From assembly GCA_020622105.1 (NCBI GenBank), contig JAHRYP010000010.1:1-64000 (forward strand): 64,000 nt of DNA, in the 5' to 3' direction. Origin of the DNA: Methylotenera sp. GTDB lineage: Bacteria; Pseudomonadota; Gammaproteobacteria; Burkholderiales; Methylophilaceae. Below, one piece after another: positions 44,988 through 53,503 of the stretch (position 1 is the stretch's first letter; every line of letters starts with the position of its first letter). Both the position numbers and the translations under genes were made by a program. The notes under the pieces were generated by a model. That model was not told the origin of the DNA. It ran no database searches and saw only the letters and a program-made list of their open reading frames with translations.

Positions 44988-47105
44988 TTAGTTTAAAGCG
45001 GTAACAAGCTCCAGTTTGTTTTCAGTGAGGAGTTCTGCTAATAGATCACCGCTGAGCGGCGGGCTGAAATAATAGCCTTGACCTTCTTCACAGTCTTTCA
45101 TTTTGAGGAATTCAAGCTGCGTTTTGTTTTCCACACCTTCTGCAACTACACAAAGCTTAAGGTTGTTGGCCATACCAATGATCGCACTGACGATAATAGC
45201 TTCATCATTGACGGACTGAATGTCATTGATAAATGACTGATCAATTTTAAGCACATCAATCGGGAACTGTTTAAGATAGCTCAGGCTGGAGTAGCCGGTA
45301 CCAAAGTCATCCAAAGCTATTTGTACCTGCATATTCCTGAGCTGCTGAAGCATTGTAGCGCTGGCATCTGCATTGCGCATCAAAACGCTTTCAGTGATTT
45401 CGAGCTGTAGATACTTTGCATCCAGGCCACTATCAATCAACGCCTGGCTGACACTATCAACAAAATTATCCTGATGAAACTCTATCGCAGAAATATTCAC
45501 AGCGACACGCATGGGTTTTATACCTGTGTCTATCCATCTTTTTGCCTGCATGCAGGCTTCACGTATTACCCAGTTACCAATAGGTATAATCAAGCCGGAG
45601 TCTTCAGCAACCGTGATAAATTTTTTGGTATTCGTGATTCCCCAGTTACTGTGCTGCCAACGCAGTAAGGCTTCAACTCCGGTAATCGCTCCAGTATTGA
45701 GATTTACCTTGGGTTGGTAATGCAGCTCGAACTCTTGTTTTTCCAGCGCAATTCTAAGCTGTGATTCTACAAGCTGTCTTTCGACGGCACGTACGTTCAT
45801 TTCATTTCTGAAAAATTTGTAGTTATTACGGCCAGTTTCTTTGGCACCATACATTGCTGTGTCTGCATTTTTAATAAGCGTTTGCGCATCTTTACCGTCA
45901 GCAGGGTAAACACTGATACCAATACTGGTTGTTATGTGCAGTGAGTTTTTATTTATGTAATGTGGACGGTTAAGTACTTTAAGTATCTTATTAGCAATTA
46001 AATTAGCCTCTAATCCATGTTTGCTACTGGATAACAGAATCACAAATTCATCTCCACCCTGGCGGCTGACGGTATCAGAGTGGCGTATGCAGCTACTTAG
46101 TCGCTCTGTAACTGATTGCAGCAGCTTATCTCCAGTTTCATGCCCCAGTGAGTCGTTGATGTGCTTGAAATTATCGAGATCCAGAAAAAGTATAGCGAAC
46201 TGGGTCTCGGTTCTATCGGCTAAAGTAATAGCCTGAGCAATGCGATCATTGAGCAACAGCCGATTAGGAAGGTTGGTGAGGAAGTCATGCTGTGCCAAGT
46301 GTTCCATTTTCTTGGACATTTCACGTTCAGTACTGATGTCATGAAAAACGATGACTACCCCTGTCATTTCTCCTCTTATATCTCGGATTGGCGATACCGA
46401 ATCTTCAATGGATAGCTCTTCGCCATTTCTCTGAATAAGCAAAGTACCAGCATTTAACCCCATGGGCACATTTTTTTCTAACACCATATAAACCGGATTT
46501 TCTAAAGGGGGCTCATGTGTTGCGCCATCAACAATATGAAACACCTCATTGATATGAAGCCCATGAGCTTCCTTTTTAGACCATCCGGTCATTTTTACAG
46601 CACTGGCGTTGAGATAATCTATCTTGCCTGATAAATCAGTACATATAACAGCATCGTTAATTGAATTGAGTGCAATTTCAGCGCGCACTTTTTCTTGATT
46701 AAAGTTCTGTTCTACATGCTTACGTTGAATAATATCGAGTAAGGCCTGCGGGATAATTTTGCTGTCTAAATAGGCTTTCGATAAATTGCCTTGAGAACCG
46801 TGCGATACAGCTTCCTCTGCCAGCTCCGTTTTTTCTAACAGGCTGAGCGTCAGAATCGGCGTGTTAGGCACAGCAGCAAATAGTTTGTCAAAGGTCGCAA
46901 TACCGTTGCTGTCTGGCAGTGATAGGTTGACAATAATCGCATCAATGTTGCTCGCGCTGAGACGTTCTATTCCACTAGAGAGTAGTTTTAACCACTCAAT
47001 CTTGAATAAACTTTTCGATTTGCCAAGTGCTGATTTGAGCATCTTGACTTCAATAGGGTCGCTTGTAAGTACGAGGATATGATTCAGCATGCTGTTATTA
47101 TCCAT
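44988..47105 (-). CDS. Receiver-like/PAS/GGDEF/EAL c-di-GMP protein
   Basis: This is a 705-residue protein from ATG 47105. A longer start (47159) would swallow the operator at 47123. The N-terminal receiver-like domain (about 8-128) has Asn60 (IVNLSLPDSNG) where the phosphate-accepting Asp should be. A PAS domain (about 140-260), a GGDEF domain (about 265-430) with intact GGDEF (350-354) and I-site RHSD (341-344), and an EAL domain (about 445-700) with EALLR (478-482) follow. It can therefore in principle make c-di-GMP with product inhibition and also cleave it; which dominates is unknown. c-di-GMP commonly switches EPS production. Confidence 0.92.
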   Translation of the reverse strand: MDNNSMLNHILVLTSDPIEVKMLKSALGKSKSLFKIEWLKLLSSGIERLSASNIDAIIVNLSLPDSNGIATFDKLFAAVPNTPILTLSLLEKTELAEEAVSHGSQGNLSKAYLDSKIIPQALLDIIQRKHVEQNFNQEKVRAEIALNSINDAVICTDLSGKIDYLNASAVKMTGWSKKEAHGLHINEVFHIVDGATHEPPLENPVYMVLEKNVPMGLNAGTLLIQRNGEELSIEDSVSPIRDIRGEMTGVVIVFHDISTEREMSKKMEHLAQHDFLTNLPNRLLLNDRIAQAITLADRTETQFAILFLDLDNFKHINDSLGHETGDKLLQSVTERLSSCIRHSDTVSRQGGDEFVILLSSSKHGLEANLIANKILKVLNRPHYINKNSLHITTSIGISVYPADGKDAQTLIKNADTAMYGAKETGRNNYKFFRNEMNVRAVERQLVESQLRIALEKQEFELHYQPKVNLNTGAITGVEALLRWQHSNWGITNTKKFITVAEDSGLIIPIGNWVIREACMQAKRWIDTGIKPMRVAVNISAIEFHQDNFVDSVSQALIDSGLDAKYLQLEITESVLMRNADASATMLQQLRNMQVQIALDDFGTGYSSLSYLKQFPIDVLKIDQSFINDIQSVNDEAIIVSAIIGMANNLKLCVVAEGVENKTQLEFLKMKDCEEGQGYYFSPPLSGDLLAELLTENKLELVTALN

Positions 47106-47122
47106 TGCGAAAAACACAGGTC

Positions 47123-47138
47123 TGTGCCTTAACGAACA
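47123..47138 (-). promoter_or_regulatory. Putative operator just before the GGDEF/EAL gene
   Basis: TGTGCC-TTAA-CGAACA has one mismatch. It lies only 18 bp before ATG 47105, too close for a class II promoter, so it may act as a repressor site or serve with 47189. Confidence 0.4.
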
Positions 47139-47188
47139 TACCAAGAGATAGTTCAGCAATAGAGTATTTAAAATAACTTTATGCCTTA

Positions 47189-47204
47189 TGTACGGTAACG
47201 TACG
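47189..47204. promoter_or_regulatory. Putative operator upstream of collagen-like lipoprotein
   Basis: TGTACG-GTAA-CGTACG is near-palindromic and has the right layout with some mismatches. TAATAT (47226-47231) is centred 32 bp away on the plus strand. Confidence 0.4.
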
Positions 47205-47290
47205 GTGTTTTATCTGGCTTGCACTTAATATACGCGTTAACCGGCAAGCATAGCTAGCTGTATCGTTTCTAACCGCAAAAGGAATTCATA

Positions 47291-47575
47291 ATGAATAAAT
47301 TTATATTAACGGCTTTAATATTGAGTGCAATTGGTCTGGCTGCTTGTGACAAACCAACTGTAGTCAATGTACCTGCACCAGAAGCGATACCAGGACCAGC
47401 CGGCGCAACAGGCGCTACTGGTGCCACAGGTGAGCAGGGTAATACTGGCAATCAAGGTAACACAGGTAATACTGGTGTTCAAGGTGACACCGGCGTACAA
47501 GGTGATACCGGCAAAACTGGTGATGGCACCACTGTTATTGTAGTGCCAGCAGAAGGTTCAACAACTACGAACTAA
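47291..47575 (+). CDS. Collagen-like lipoprotein
   Basis: This is a 94-residue protein. The signal ends in lipobox LAAC (Cys19), followed by a short linker (KPTVVNVPAPEAIP) and then 15 uninterrupted Gly-X-Y triplets (residues 35-79). The triplets are mostly GAT, GNT, GVQ and GDT, with one proline (GPA). A short tail (VIVVPAEGS) ends the protein. Collagen-like triplets usually form triple helices, here projecting from a lipid anchor. The ribosome site is AAAGGA. It lies between two operator copies and is followed by a hairpin terminator. Confidence 0.85.
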   Translation: MNKFILTALILSAIGLAACDKPTVVNVPAPEAIPGPAGATGATGATGEQGNTGNQGNTGNTGVQGDTGVQGDTGKTGDGTTVIVVPAEGSTTTN

Positions 47576-47584
47576 GTTTTAAGA

Positions 47585-47616
47585 CACTAGCAAATATCAA
47601 CAGATATTTGCTAGTG
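47585..47616. terminator. Bidirectional hairpin terminator
   Basis: A 14-bp perfect stem (CACTAGCAAATATC / GATATTTGCTAGTG) with a 4-nt loop lies between convergent genes. There is no strong T-run. Confidence 0.6.
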
Positions 47617-47619
47617 AAT

Positions 47620-49617
47620 TTACTTGACCACAAAAGTCATGGTCTGCTTACCCAGGTTATTTTTATCATCAATTGCTGAAATGTAAATTGAATGCGTGCC
47701 AATTCTGGCGCCAGTTGAATTCCATGTATATGAAATGACATCGCTGCTGGAGCGAGCCATTGAAATGCCATCTACATTGATGCTCATCTGCTTGACTCTT
47801 ACATTGTCAGTGGCTTTTGCCATAATAGTCAGTGAAGAGCCTTTAGTGATGACTGTACTAACTGACGGTGAATAAACGCTGATGATAGGTGGAATAGTGT
47901 CGCGTGTAGCTGAAACGGCGGTAGTAACCTGCTCAAAAGCGCCTAGATCGAAGGCCGTGCCATTAGGACGTGGTGCATTGTCATAAGCATAACTGAGATT
48001 GCCAATTGATAAGCCGCTATCGATTGTTGTACTGGTAGATGCCACTGCATAACTTTTAGCCGTAGTAGGTTTGACGAGTGAAATAAAGCGCGAATCAGCA
48101 CTCATGCTATGCACATCCATCTTGGTTGCAGTAGAGAAACTGCCAAGCGTGTAATAAAGGCTACCGGAACTTAATTGAATAGCACTGCCGGGGCGAAAGT
48201 AGTTATTGTAGTCACTAATGTTGCCGCTAATGGTTGTCCCATTTGCAACCGCCATAAATAGATCATACTTACTAGTGCCATGACTGATAATATTATTCAG
48301 AATTGAATTGCCTGTCAGTGTTGCGCCAGTGCGCGGCATGCCGCCAACTTCAATGCCAGAGTAGCCGCTAGTGCCAACTATCGTATTGTTATAAACCTGC
48401 GTATTATCTGAAGCAGATATATAGATACCTCGTCGTTGATTGTTAGCCAGGATATTATTGTATATACGTCCGTTTTTACTGACCTCAAAGTAAATTGCAG
48501 CGTCTAACGGTCCATTATCGTGTATGTAGTTGTTGCGGATAGTAATGAGGTTGCCACTATTCGCATAATCGAACCAGATGCCAGAACCATTATTTAAACC
48601 AACTTCACTGTACTCTACTGTGCCATAGGCTTTAGTGGTTGCCTTTAAGCCGCCTGCATGCCAAAACGCATTAAAATTTCGCGTATTGTTATTATTCATT
48701 CTCAGGTTAAACACTTTAAAGTTGTAGCTACCGGGAGCACTCACGCCAGAGTTTCCATTGTTACTGACATTGCAGTCAATCGCTTGCGCTCCTGTTTTCA
48801 AATAGCCCATACTTAAGCCGGCAAAATCAGTGTATTGAATGTCCGACATCTCGATAATTGAATTAGAGCTTAATTCAACCGCTGCGCCCATTTTTGCATG
48901 TGCAGAAGTGTTACTATGCCTGAATGCGAAACCCTTAAGGTGTATATACGGAACAGCCATATAAAACAGACGTTGGCGTGTGCTGGCTTCAACCATTCTG
49001 ACATTCGGGTCAGCACCATCCGCTAGCCATACATACAAGGTTTTATTTAAGGCATCATAATAAAAACTGCCGGGTGTCATACTGCTAACGCTGCTGCCGA
49101 CCGGTTTCGGATACTCGAAAGTAGTGTAAAGCGCAGGCAACCCAATTTGCTGCAATGAAGGGCTATCACCACCACCAACGAACACTTGCTGGCTATTGTA
49201 TGCCCAGTTGGTTCTTTTCCAGATATTGCCGCTGTGTAAGGTCCAGCCAGTGACATGGTCTGAACCTCTGATAATTGGCACTTCTTTTTCGTAGGCCAAG
49301 ACATGCAACATTTTATCGGGCCCGCTGCCGCCTCCACGATAAGCATCAACCTGTTCGCGGTAAACGCCACCTCGCACATATATCGTGTCGCCGGCGACCG
49401 CTGTATCCATGGATTTTTGTATCGTTTTGAATGGTGTGTTTAAACTCGTACCGCTGTTCGTGTTGCTACCTTTGGTATCAACATAATAAGTTGTCGCCCA
49501 ACTGAGGGTGCTACATGAGAAAAACAATATGACGCTAAACAACAATTGCTGTTTTGATTTTAATACTAATTGAGTAATTTTAAATGCATTTGTAACTAAA
49601 ACGAGTAGATAGATCAA
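47620..49617 (-). CDS. Secreted beta-helix protein with Ig-like C-terminal domain
   Basis: This is a 665-residue protein using a TTG start with AAGGAG 8 nt upstream. A signal sequence (about 18-41, SCSTLSWA) is followed by TTYYVDTKGSNTNSGTS and FKTIQKSMDTAVAGDTIYV, the start of a right-handed beta-helix (about 45-520). A C-terminal Ig-like domain (about 565-665: PPIISVYSPSVSTVITKGSS) ends it. It is homologous over the helix to the protein at 14186 but adds the Ig-like domain. It may bind or cut polysaccharide. No PEP-CTERM tail is present. Confidence 0.82.
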   Translation of the reverse strand: MIYLLVLVTNAFKITQLVLKSKQQLLFSVILFFSCSTLSWATTYYVDTKGSNTNSGTSLNTPFKTIQKSMDTAVAGDTIYVRGGVYREQVDAYRGGGSGPDKMLHVLAYEKEVPIIRGSDHVTGWTLHSGNIWKRTNWAYNSQQVFVGGGDSPSLQQIGLPALYTTFEYPKPVGSSVSSMTPGSFYYDALNKTLYVWLADGADPNVRMVEASTRQRLFYMAVPYIHLKGFAFRHSNTSAHAKMGAAVELSSNSIIEMSDIQYTDFAGLSMGYLKTGAQAIDCNVSNNGNSGVSAPGSYNFKVFNLRMNNNNTRNFNAFWHAGGLKATTKAYGTVEYSEVGLNNGSGIWFDYANSGNLITIRNNYIHDNGPLDAAIYFEVSKNGRIYNNILANNQRRGIYISASDNTQVYNNTIVGTSGYSGIEVGGMPRTGATLTGNSILNNIISHGTSKYDLFMAVANGTTISGNISDYNNYFRPGSAIQLSSGSLYYTLGSFSTATKMDVHSMSADSRFISLVKPTTAKSYAVASTSTTIDSGLSIGNLSYAYDNAPRPNGTAFDLGAFEQVTTAVSATRDTIPPIISVYSPSVSTVITKGSSLTIMAKATDNVRVKQMSINVDGISMARSSSDVISYTWNSTGARIGTHSIYISAIDDKNNLGKQTMTFVVK

Positions 49618-50310
49618 GGTCAGAGCTCCTTAGAATTAAGGGCTTTGCCAACAATAGGACCAGTGTGACCAGATTATTTTGACAGCCAGACAGCAGCTAT
49701 TAAGCTACGTGGCCAGTAGAAATTCATCCTATTTTTTGAACTTTTTGATGTTTTTTACTAATGCAATCTGAAGCCGGTAATCCCGCTGTCATGGCATAAG
49801 CCTGTAGACCGGTAATTTTGCGTCCTTACCTTACGATAAGTTTGCCTTTTGCAACTTCAACAACAGACGCACTATATATACTTATTTTCATAAACACAAT
49901 CAATTTTTTTAAAAATATTCAATATATTCATGTAGTTATATGTAATCTACCGAACATATATGCAATAAAATTCAATGAAATCAATGTCTGTCATGTTGGA
50001 GCATGAACGAATTATTTTGAAACCTGAGATACATATTTTGTAATCCCGGATGCTTCTTTATGCAGCGCTATTATTGGTTTATGCCTACTCAAGCTACTAC
50101 GTTTGTTTGCAGTTAATCATCTTAAGTGCCTTAACGTACGGACTAGACATCTGGCTTCCAGTTATTTTGTTGCATTACTCACAAACGATATTTACCAATA
50201 GTTTTAGGTATGGTGACTTCGTGTATGGCGACTTTAGGCATGGGGATCCCATTCCACAACTAATATTTGCAGCTTAACGTTTGTTTCATCAAACATCACG
50301 GGAGGGTATT
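49618..50310. other. Intergenic region, no convincing gene
   Basis: About 690 bp. A 75-codon frame (50050-50277) lacks a ribosome site and reads like chance hydrophobic sequence. A partial repeat (TATGGTGACTT / TATGGCGACTT) lies near 50210-50235. One weak operator copy is at 49941. Confidence 0.5.
49941..49956. promoter_or_regulatory. Weak operator copy
   Basis: TGTAAT-CTAC-CGAACA: the right half and the CTAC spacer match; the left half keeps only TGT. It is distant from both flanking starts (about 325 bp from 49617 and 355 bp from 50311). Confidence 0.35.
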
Positions 50311-51054
50311 TTGCCTACTCAAGCTTTTTATTTTGTAAATCATCTATTGGCTGACCTTCCCAGCAAAGAGTATGAAACTTTAATCAATAAATCTGAGCAG
50401 ATTCAACTCAAATACGCTGAAGTAATTACTAAACGTGATGATCCAATTGATTACGTGTACTTTCCTATTGATAGTATTATTTCTTTGGTTGCCCCGGTTG
50501 AAGAGAGCAGGGGAATGGAAGTTACCATGATCGGTAACGAGGGCATGCTTGGCATTACACTCATGCTCGGTGTTAACGATACGCCATTTAGCGCGCAGGT
50601 ACGAAAAGCAGGCGCTGCAATTCGCATCGCCGCGCCTGAATTCTTGAGTCTTCTTGAACATAGCCCTCTACTAAAAGAAAACATGAACAGTTATCTATGT
50701 GTTTCATTTAGCCAGCTGGTGCAAGCGGCAATTTGTAATCGTTTCCACTTTGTAGAAGAACGTCTTGCACGCTTGTTGCTCATGATTAGAGACCGCGCTC
50801 ATTCAACGTCCTTTTACATTACTCAGGATTTGCTCGCACATATGCTTGGTGTACGTCGTGTTGGTGTCACTAAAGCCGCGCTTGCGCTACAGCACAAAAA
50901 CCTGATTGGATATAGCAGGGGATACGTAGTAATTCACCATGTACAAGGTCTGGAAGACGAAGCCTGCACGTGCTATAAAACTGACAAAGAGACTTATAAT
51001 CGTATGCTGAATAAAATTAACTTTGAGCTTACGGCTAAATCTGTCACCAATTAA
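50311..51054 (+). CDS. Crp/Fnr-like regulator (paralogue 4, divergent)
   Basis: This is a 247-residue protein from TTG 50311 (GGGAGGG just upstream; TTG 50281 is less likely). It has the same barrel plus winged-helix layout, but the recognition helix reads GVRRVGVTKAAL, so the Arg-Glu pair of the other three is broken (Glu to Val). It shares AAICNRFH and the C-terminal ACTCY, but not QQLCRW. It may therefore recognise a different site. It lies 2 bp before the phosphomannomutase gene, an arrangement like that of the paralogue-2/manC pair. Confidence 0.83.
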   Translation: MPTQAFYFVNHLLADLPSKEYETLINKSEQIQLKYAEVITKRDDPIDYVYFPIDSIISLVAPVEESRGMEVTMIGNEGMLGITLMLGVNDTPFSAQVRKAGAAIRIAAPEFLSLLEHSPLLKENMNSYLCVSFSQLVQAAICNRFHFVEERLARLLLMIRDRAHSTSFYITQDLLAHMLGVRRVGVTKAALALQHKNLIGYSRGYVVIHHVQGLEDEACTCYKTDKETYNRMLNKINFELTAKSVTN

Positions 51055-51056
51055 AA

Positions 51057-52529
51057 ATGATCACTAAAAAAATCAATGTAAATGCACTGATGACAGCTAG
51101 CGGTGTGAAATTCGGCACCAGTGGCGTACGTGGCCTGGTAGTAAACATGAGCAATGAAGTCTGCTATGCGTACACTACGGCTTTTTTGCAGGAAGTGCTT
51201 GCCAAGTCAAGCCCAGCAGATAATACAAGTTCAGTTGCCAAGGTTATATTAGGTCACGACTTACGCCCAAGCAGCCCGCACATTGCCAGCATCTGTGCTG
51301 CTGCGGTTACCAACGCAGGCGGTCAAGTCGTGTATGCAGGCGCATTGCCAACGCCGGCGCTCGCTTATTATGCTCAGCTGCAGCATGCCTCGGCAGTTGT
51401 GGTGACAGGCAGCCATATTCCATTCGATAGAAATGGCATTAAATTCTATGGTACGCAGGGAGAAATCTCAAAAGCAGAGGAACTGGCAATTCAGCATGCT
51501 ATTGTTGATATTCCTGATGCGTTGATGCACTACCCGTTGCCTTTAGCAGATAAGACGGTTGAGGCGCATTATATCAAGCGCTATGTAGACTTTTTTGGAG
51601 ATGCTGGTTTAAAAGGGCTGCGGGTTGCAATTTATGAACACTCAGGCGTAGCCAGGGATTTATTGCGCACAATTCTCGAAGCGCTGGGTGTTGAAGTGAC
51701 TTCATTGGGGCGTACTGATGCATTCGTGCCGATTGATACCGAAGCGGTGCGTCCAGAAGATGTCATTCAGGCGGCTAACTGGGCAAAAGAATATAGCTTT
51801 GATGCAATATTTTCAACTGATGGCGATGCTGATAGACCGTTGATCGGTGATGAGCAGGGTGAATGGCTACGGGGCGATATCGTAGGCATTCTCTGTGCCA
51901 AGTATCTCGCGGCAGATGTGGTGGTGACACCTGTTAGCAGTAATTCCCTGACTGAAAAATCGGCTTGGTTCAATCGAGTGATACGCACCAGAATTGGCTC
52001 TCCTTATGTAATCGCAGCGATGGAGGAAGCTGGCAGGAAAACCAGTGGCTTAGTCGTCGGTTTTGAGGCGAATGGCGGGGTTTTGGTCGGTAGCGACAGT
52101 ATACGAGATGGCAAAAAGTTAGAAGCGCTTGCAACGCGTGATGCGGTATTACCGATGTTGGCAGTACTTGCCATGGCACAGCAGCGTAAGTGCAAATTAT
52201 CAGACTTGGTAGCAAGTTTGCCCAGCCGATATACTTTTAGTGATCGTTTGCAAAACTTTCCGAATGCACAAAGTGCTAAATTACTGACGTTACTGCAACA
52301 TGATGTTCAGCAAGCGCAGCAGATCATGGCGCCCAACGCAGGTGAAATTGTTTCAACCGATATTACGGATGGACTCAGGGTCAGTTTTAGGAATGGTGAC
52401 ATTGTGCATTTACGGCCTTCCGGTAACGCGCCTGAACTGCGTTGCTACGCAGAGGCTGATACGCAGGAAAACGCAAAGTTGTTATGCGATGATTGTTTGA
52501 TACGTGTGGCGGCAATGACTGATTTGTAG
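51057..52529 (+). CDS. Phosphomannomutase/phosphoglucomutase family
   Basis: This is a 490-residue alpha-D-phosphohexomutase. The active-site Ser119 lies in VTGSHIPFDRNG (most members have TASHNP), the Mg site is DGDADRP (255-261), the sugar-binding loop is GFEANGG (about 334-340) and the phosphate-binding loop is RPSGNAPELR (about 461-470). It interconverts mannose-6-P and mannose-1-P (or glucose), supplying ManC. The upstream regulator stop and this ATG are 2 bp apart with no clear ribosome site, so translational coupling is likely. Confidence 0.88.
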   Translation: MITKKINVNALMTASGVKFGTSGVRGLVVNMSNEVCYAYTTAFLQEVLAKSSPADNTSSVAKVILGHDLRPSSPHIASICAAAVTNAGGQVVYAGALPTPALAYYAQLQHASAVVVTGSHIPFDRNGIKFYGTQGEISKAEELAIQHAIVDIPDALMHYPLPLADKTVEAHYIKRYVDFFGDAGLKGLRVAIYEHSGVARDLLRTILEALGVEVTSLGRTDAFVPIDTEAVRPEDVIQAANWAKEYSFDAIFSTDGDADRPLIGDEQGEWLRGDIVGILCAKYLAADVVVTPVSSNSLTEKSAWFNRVIRTRIGSPYVIAAMEEAGRKTSGLVVGFEANGGVLVGSDSIRDGKKLEALATRDAVLPMLAVLAMAQQRKCKLSDLVASLPSRYTFSDRLQNFPNAQSAKLLTLLQHDVQQAQQIMAPNAGEIVSTDITDGLRVSFRNGDIVHLRPSGNAPELRCYAEADTQENAKLLCDDCLIRVAAMTDL

Positions 52530-52575
52530 TCTATTGATTAGAGGCCTGATATCGGCTTAGTTGCATTAAATCAAT

Positions 52576-52607
52576 AGCCCAAAACCTTTTAATCAAGGCT
52601 TTGGGCT
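52576..52607. terminator. Hairpin terminator between convergent genes
   Basis: AGCCCAAAACC / GGCTTTGGGCT (11 bp with one G-T pair) and a 10-nt loop; T-run weak. Confidence 0.5.
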
Positions 52608-52624
52608 TTGGTCATTCTAACAAC

Positions 52625-53200
52625 TTATTTTTTGGTTTTACGTCTTGCCGTAAAGCCAAGCATCCCTAGTCCTGCCAGCATCATGGCATAGGTCTCGGGC
52701 TCAGGTACCGGTGTTGCTGTGTACCAACCGCTACCGCCTTGTTCAGTTGTCAAACCCTGAACGTGTAAGGCAAATGAGTCTGAAGTTAATGTGACAGGCT
52801 GAGAAAAAGTAGCATCCCAGCTTACAGTTTCATTTGCAGTTAACCTTGTTTGTTGCGATCCTGTGAGGTCAAACCTGAAATCAAATATTCCGGTTGGTCC
52901 GCCACCATTGGCAACTGATACTACAGTATCACCGACTACATTTGAAATGGTAGGCTGGTATTCAGAATCTACAGCCACTGAACCGATAAAACTGCCATCC
53001 GTAAAAATGGCATCCAGATCAAAAGCGCTGAGGGTAAAACTGTAAACATTACCAATGTTGGTATAAGTCATGGAAGCGAAGGTAGTATCAGGCTGATAAG
53101 TGCCTGATAACAACTCGCCGTAAGTATCTACAGTGGCATTCGCTGAAAGGCTGGCTACTAATGCAGCGGACCCCAGCATATTTCGTACTAGTTTATTCAT
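52625..53200 (-). CDS. PEP-CTERM protein 2
   Basis: This is a 191-residue protein. A signal peptide (about 1-22, SANAT) is followed by a beta-rich domain and a canonical PEP-CTERM tail (VPEPETYAMMLAGLGMLGF followed by TARRKTKK). The tail is nearly identical to that of PEP-CTERM protein 1, but ends right after the basic residues. It is a likely exosortase B substrate, to be surface or matrix attached. The ribosome site is CGGAGAG. Confidence 0.9.
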   Translation of the reverse strand: MNKLVRNMLGSAALVASLSANATVDTYGELLSGTYQPDTTFASMTYTNIGNVYSFTLSAFDLDAIFTDGSFIGSVAVDSEYQPTISNVVGDTVVSVANGGGPTGIFDFRFDLTGSQQTRLTANETVSWDATFSQPVTLTSDSFALHVQGLTTEQGGSGWYTATPVPEPETYAMMLAGLGMLGFTARRKTKK

Positions 53201-53272
53201 GATAACTCTCCGTACATTTAATTAATAAAGTTTGTTACGAGTTAATTTATAGCACTTTGTAAAAGTCACGTA

Positions 53273-53288
53273 TGTGCGGAATAGCTCA
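53273..53288 (-). promoter_or_regulatory. Operator-like site before PEP-CTERM 2
   Basis: TGTGCG-GAAT-AGCTCA has a perfect left half and a degenerate right half. On the minus strand TATAAA (53251-53246, 5/6) is centred exactly 32 bp away. Confidence 0.42.
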
Positions 53289-53383
53289 TATAAATAATTT
53301 TTATAAGTGACTGAATAATTGAAGAATTAATTTTATTAATAGGGTAAAAGTGCTTGAATTTTAAACAGATAAGTCACGATATG

Positions 53384-53399
53384 TGTGTGCTAGAGCACT
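53384..53399 (+). promoter_or_regulatory. Operator-like site before ferritin-like gene
   Basis: TGTGTG-CTAG-AGCACT has a CTAG spacer and three half-site mismatches. TATGCT (53421-53426) is centred 32 bp away, 105 bp before the start at 53504. Confidence 0.4.
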
Positions 53400-53503
53400 G
53401 ATAATTTATGTAACTTAAGTTATGCTAAGAACTAAATAATTGCTTGAACATGTAAGTAGGGCAGGCTTTGTAACCAGTAAAGCGAATACTTAAAGGAAAA
53501 ATA

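Larger units (their letters stand above)
53201..53503. other. Intergenic region between PEP-CTERM 2 and ferritin-like gene
   Basis: This 303-bp AT-rich region carries two operator-like palindromes (53273, 53384), one for each divergent gene. No ORF seen. Confidence 0.55.

Noticed and set aside
47105-47159. Longer N-terminus for the GGDEF/EAL protein
   Set aside because: It would include an operator copy (47123) and adds residues not needed by the receiver-like domain.
50050-50277. 75-codon plus-strand frame with hydrophobic start
   Set aside because: No ribosome site, irregular composition, and overlap with a local direct repeat (TATGGYGACTT); no family.
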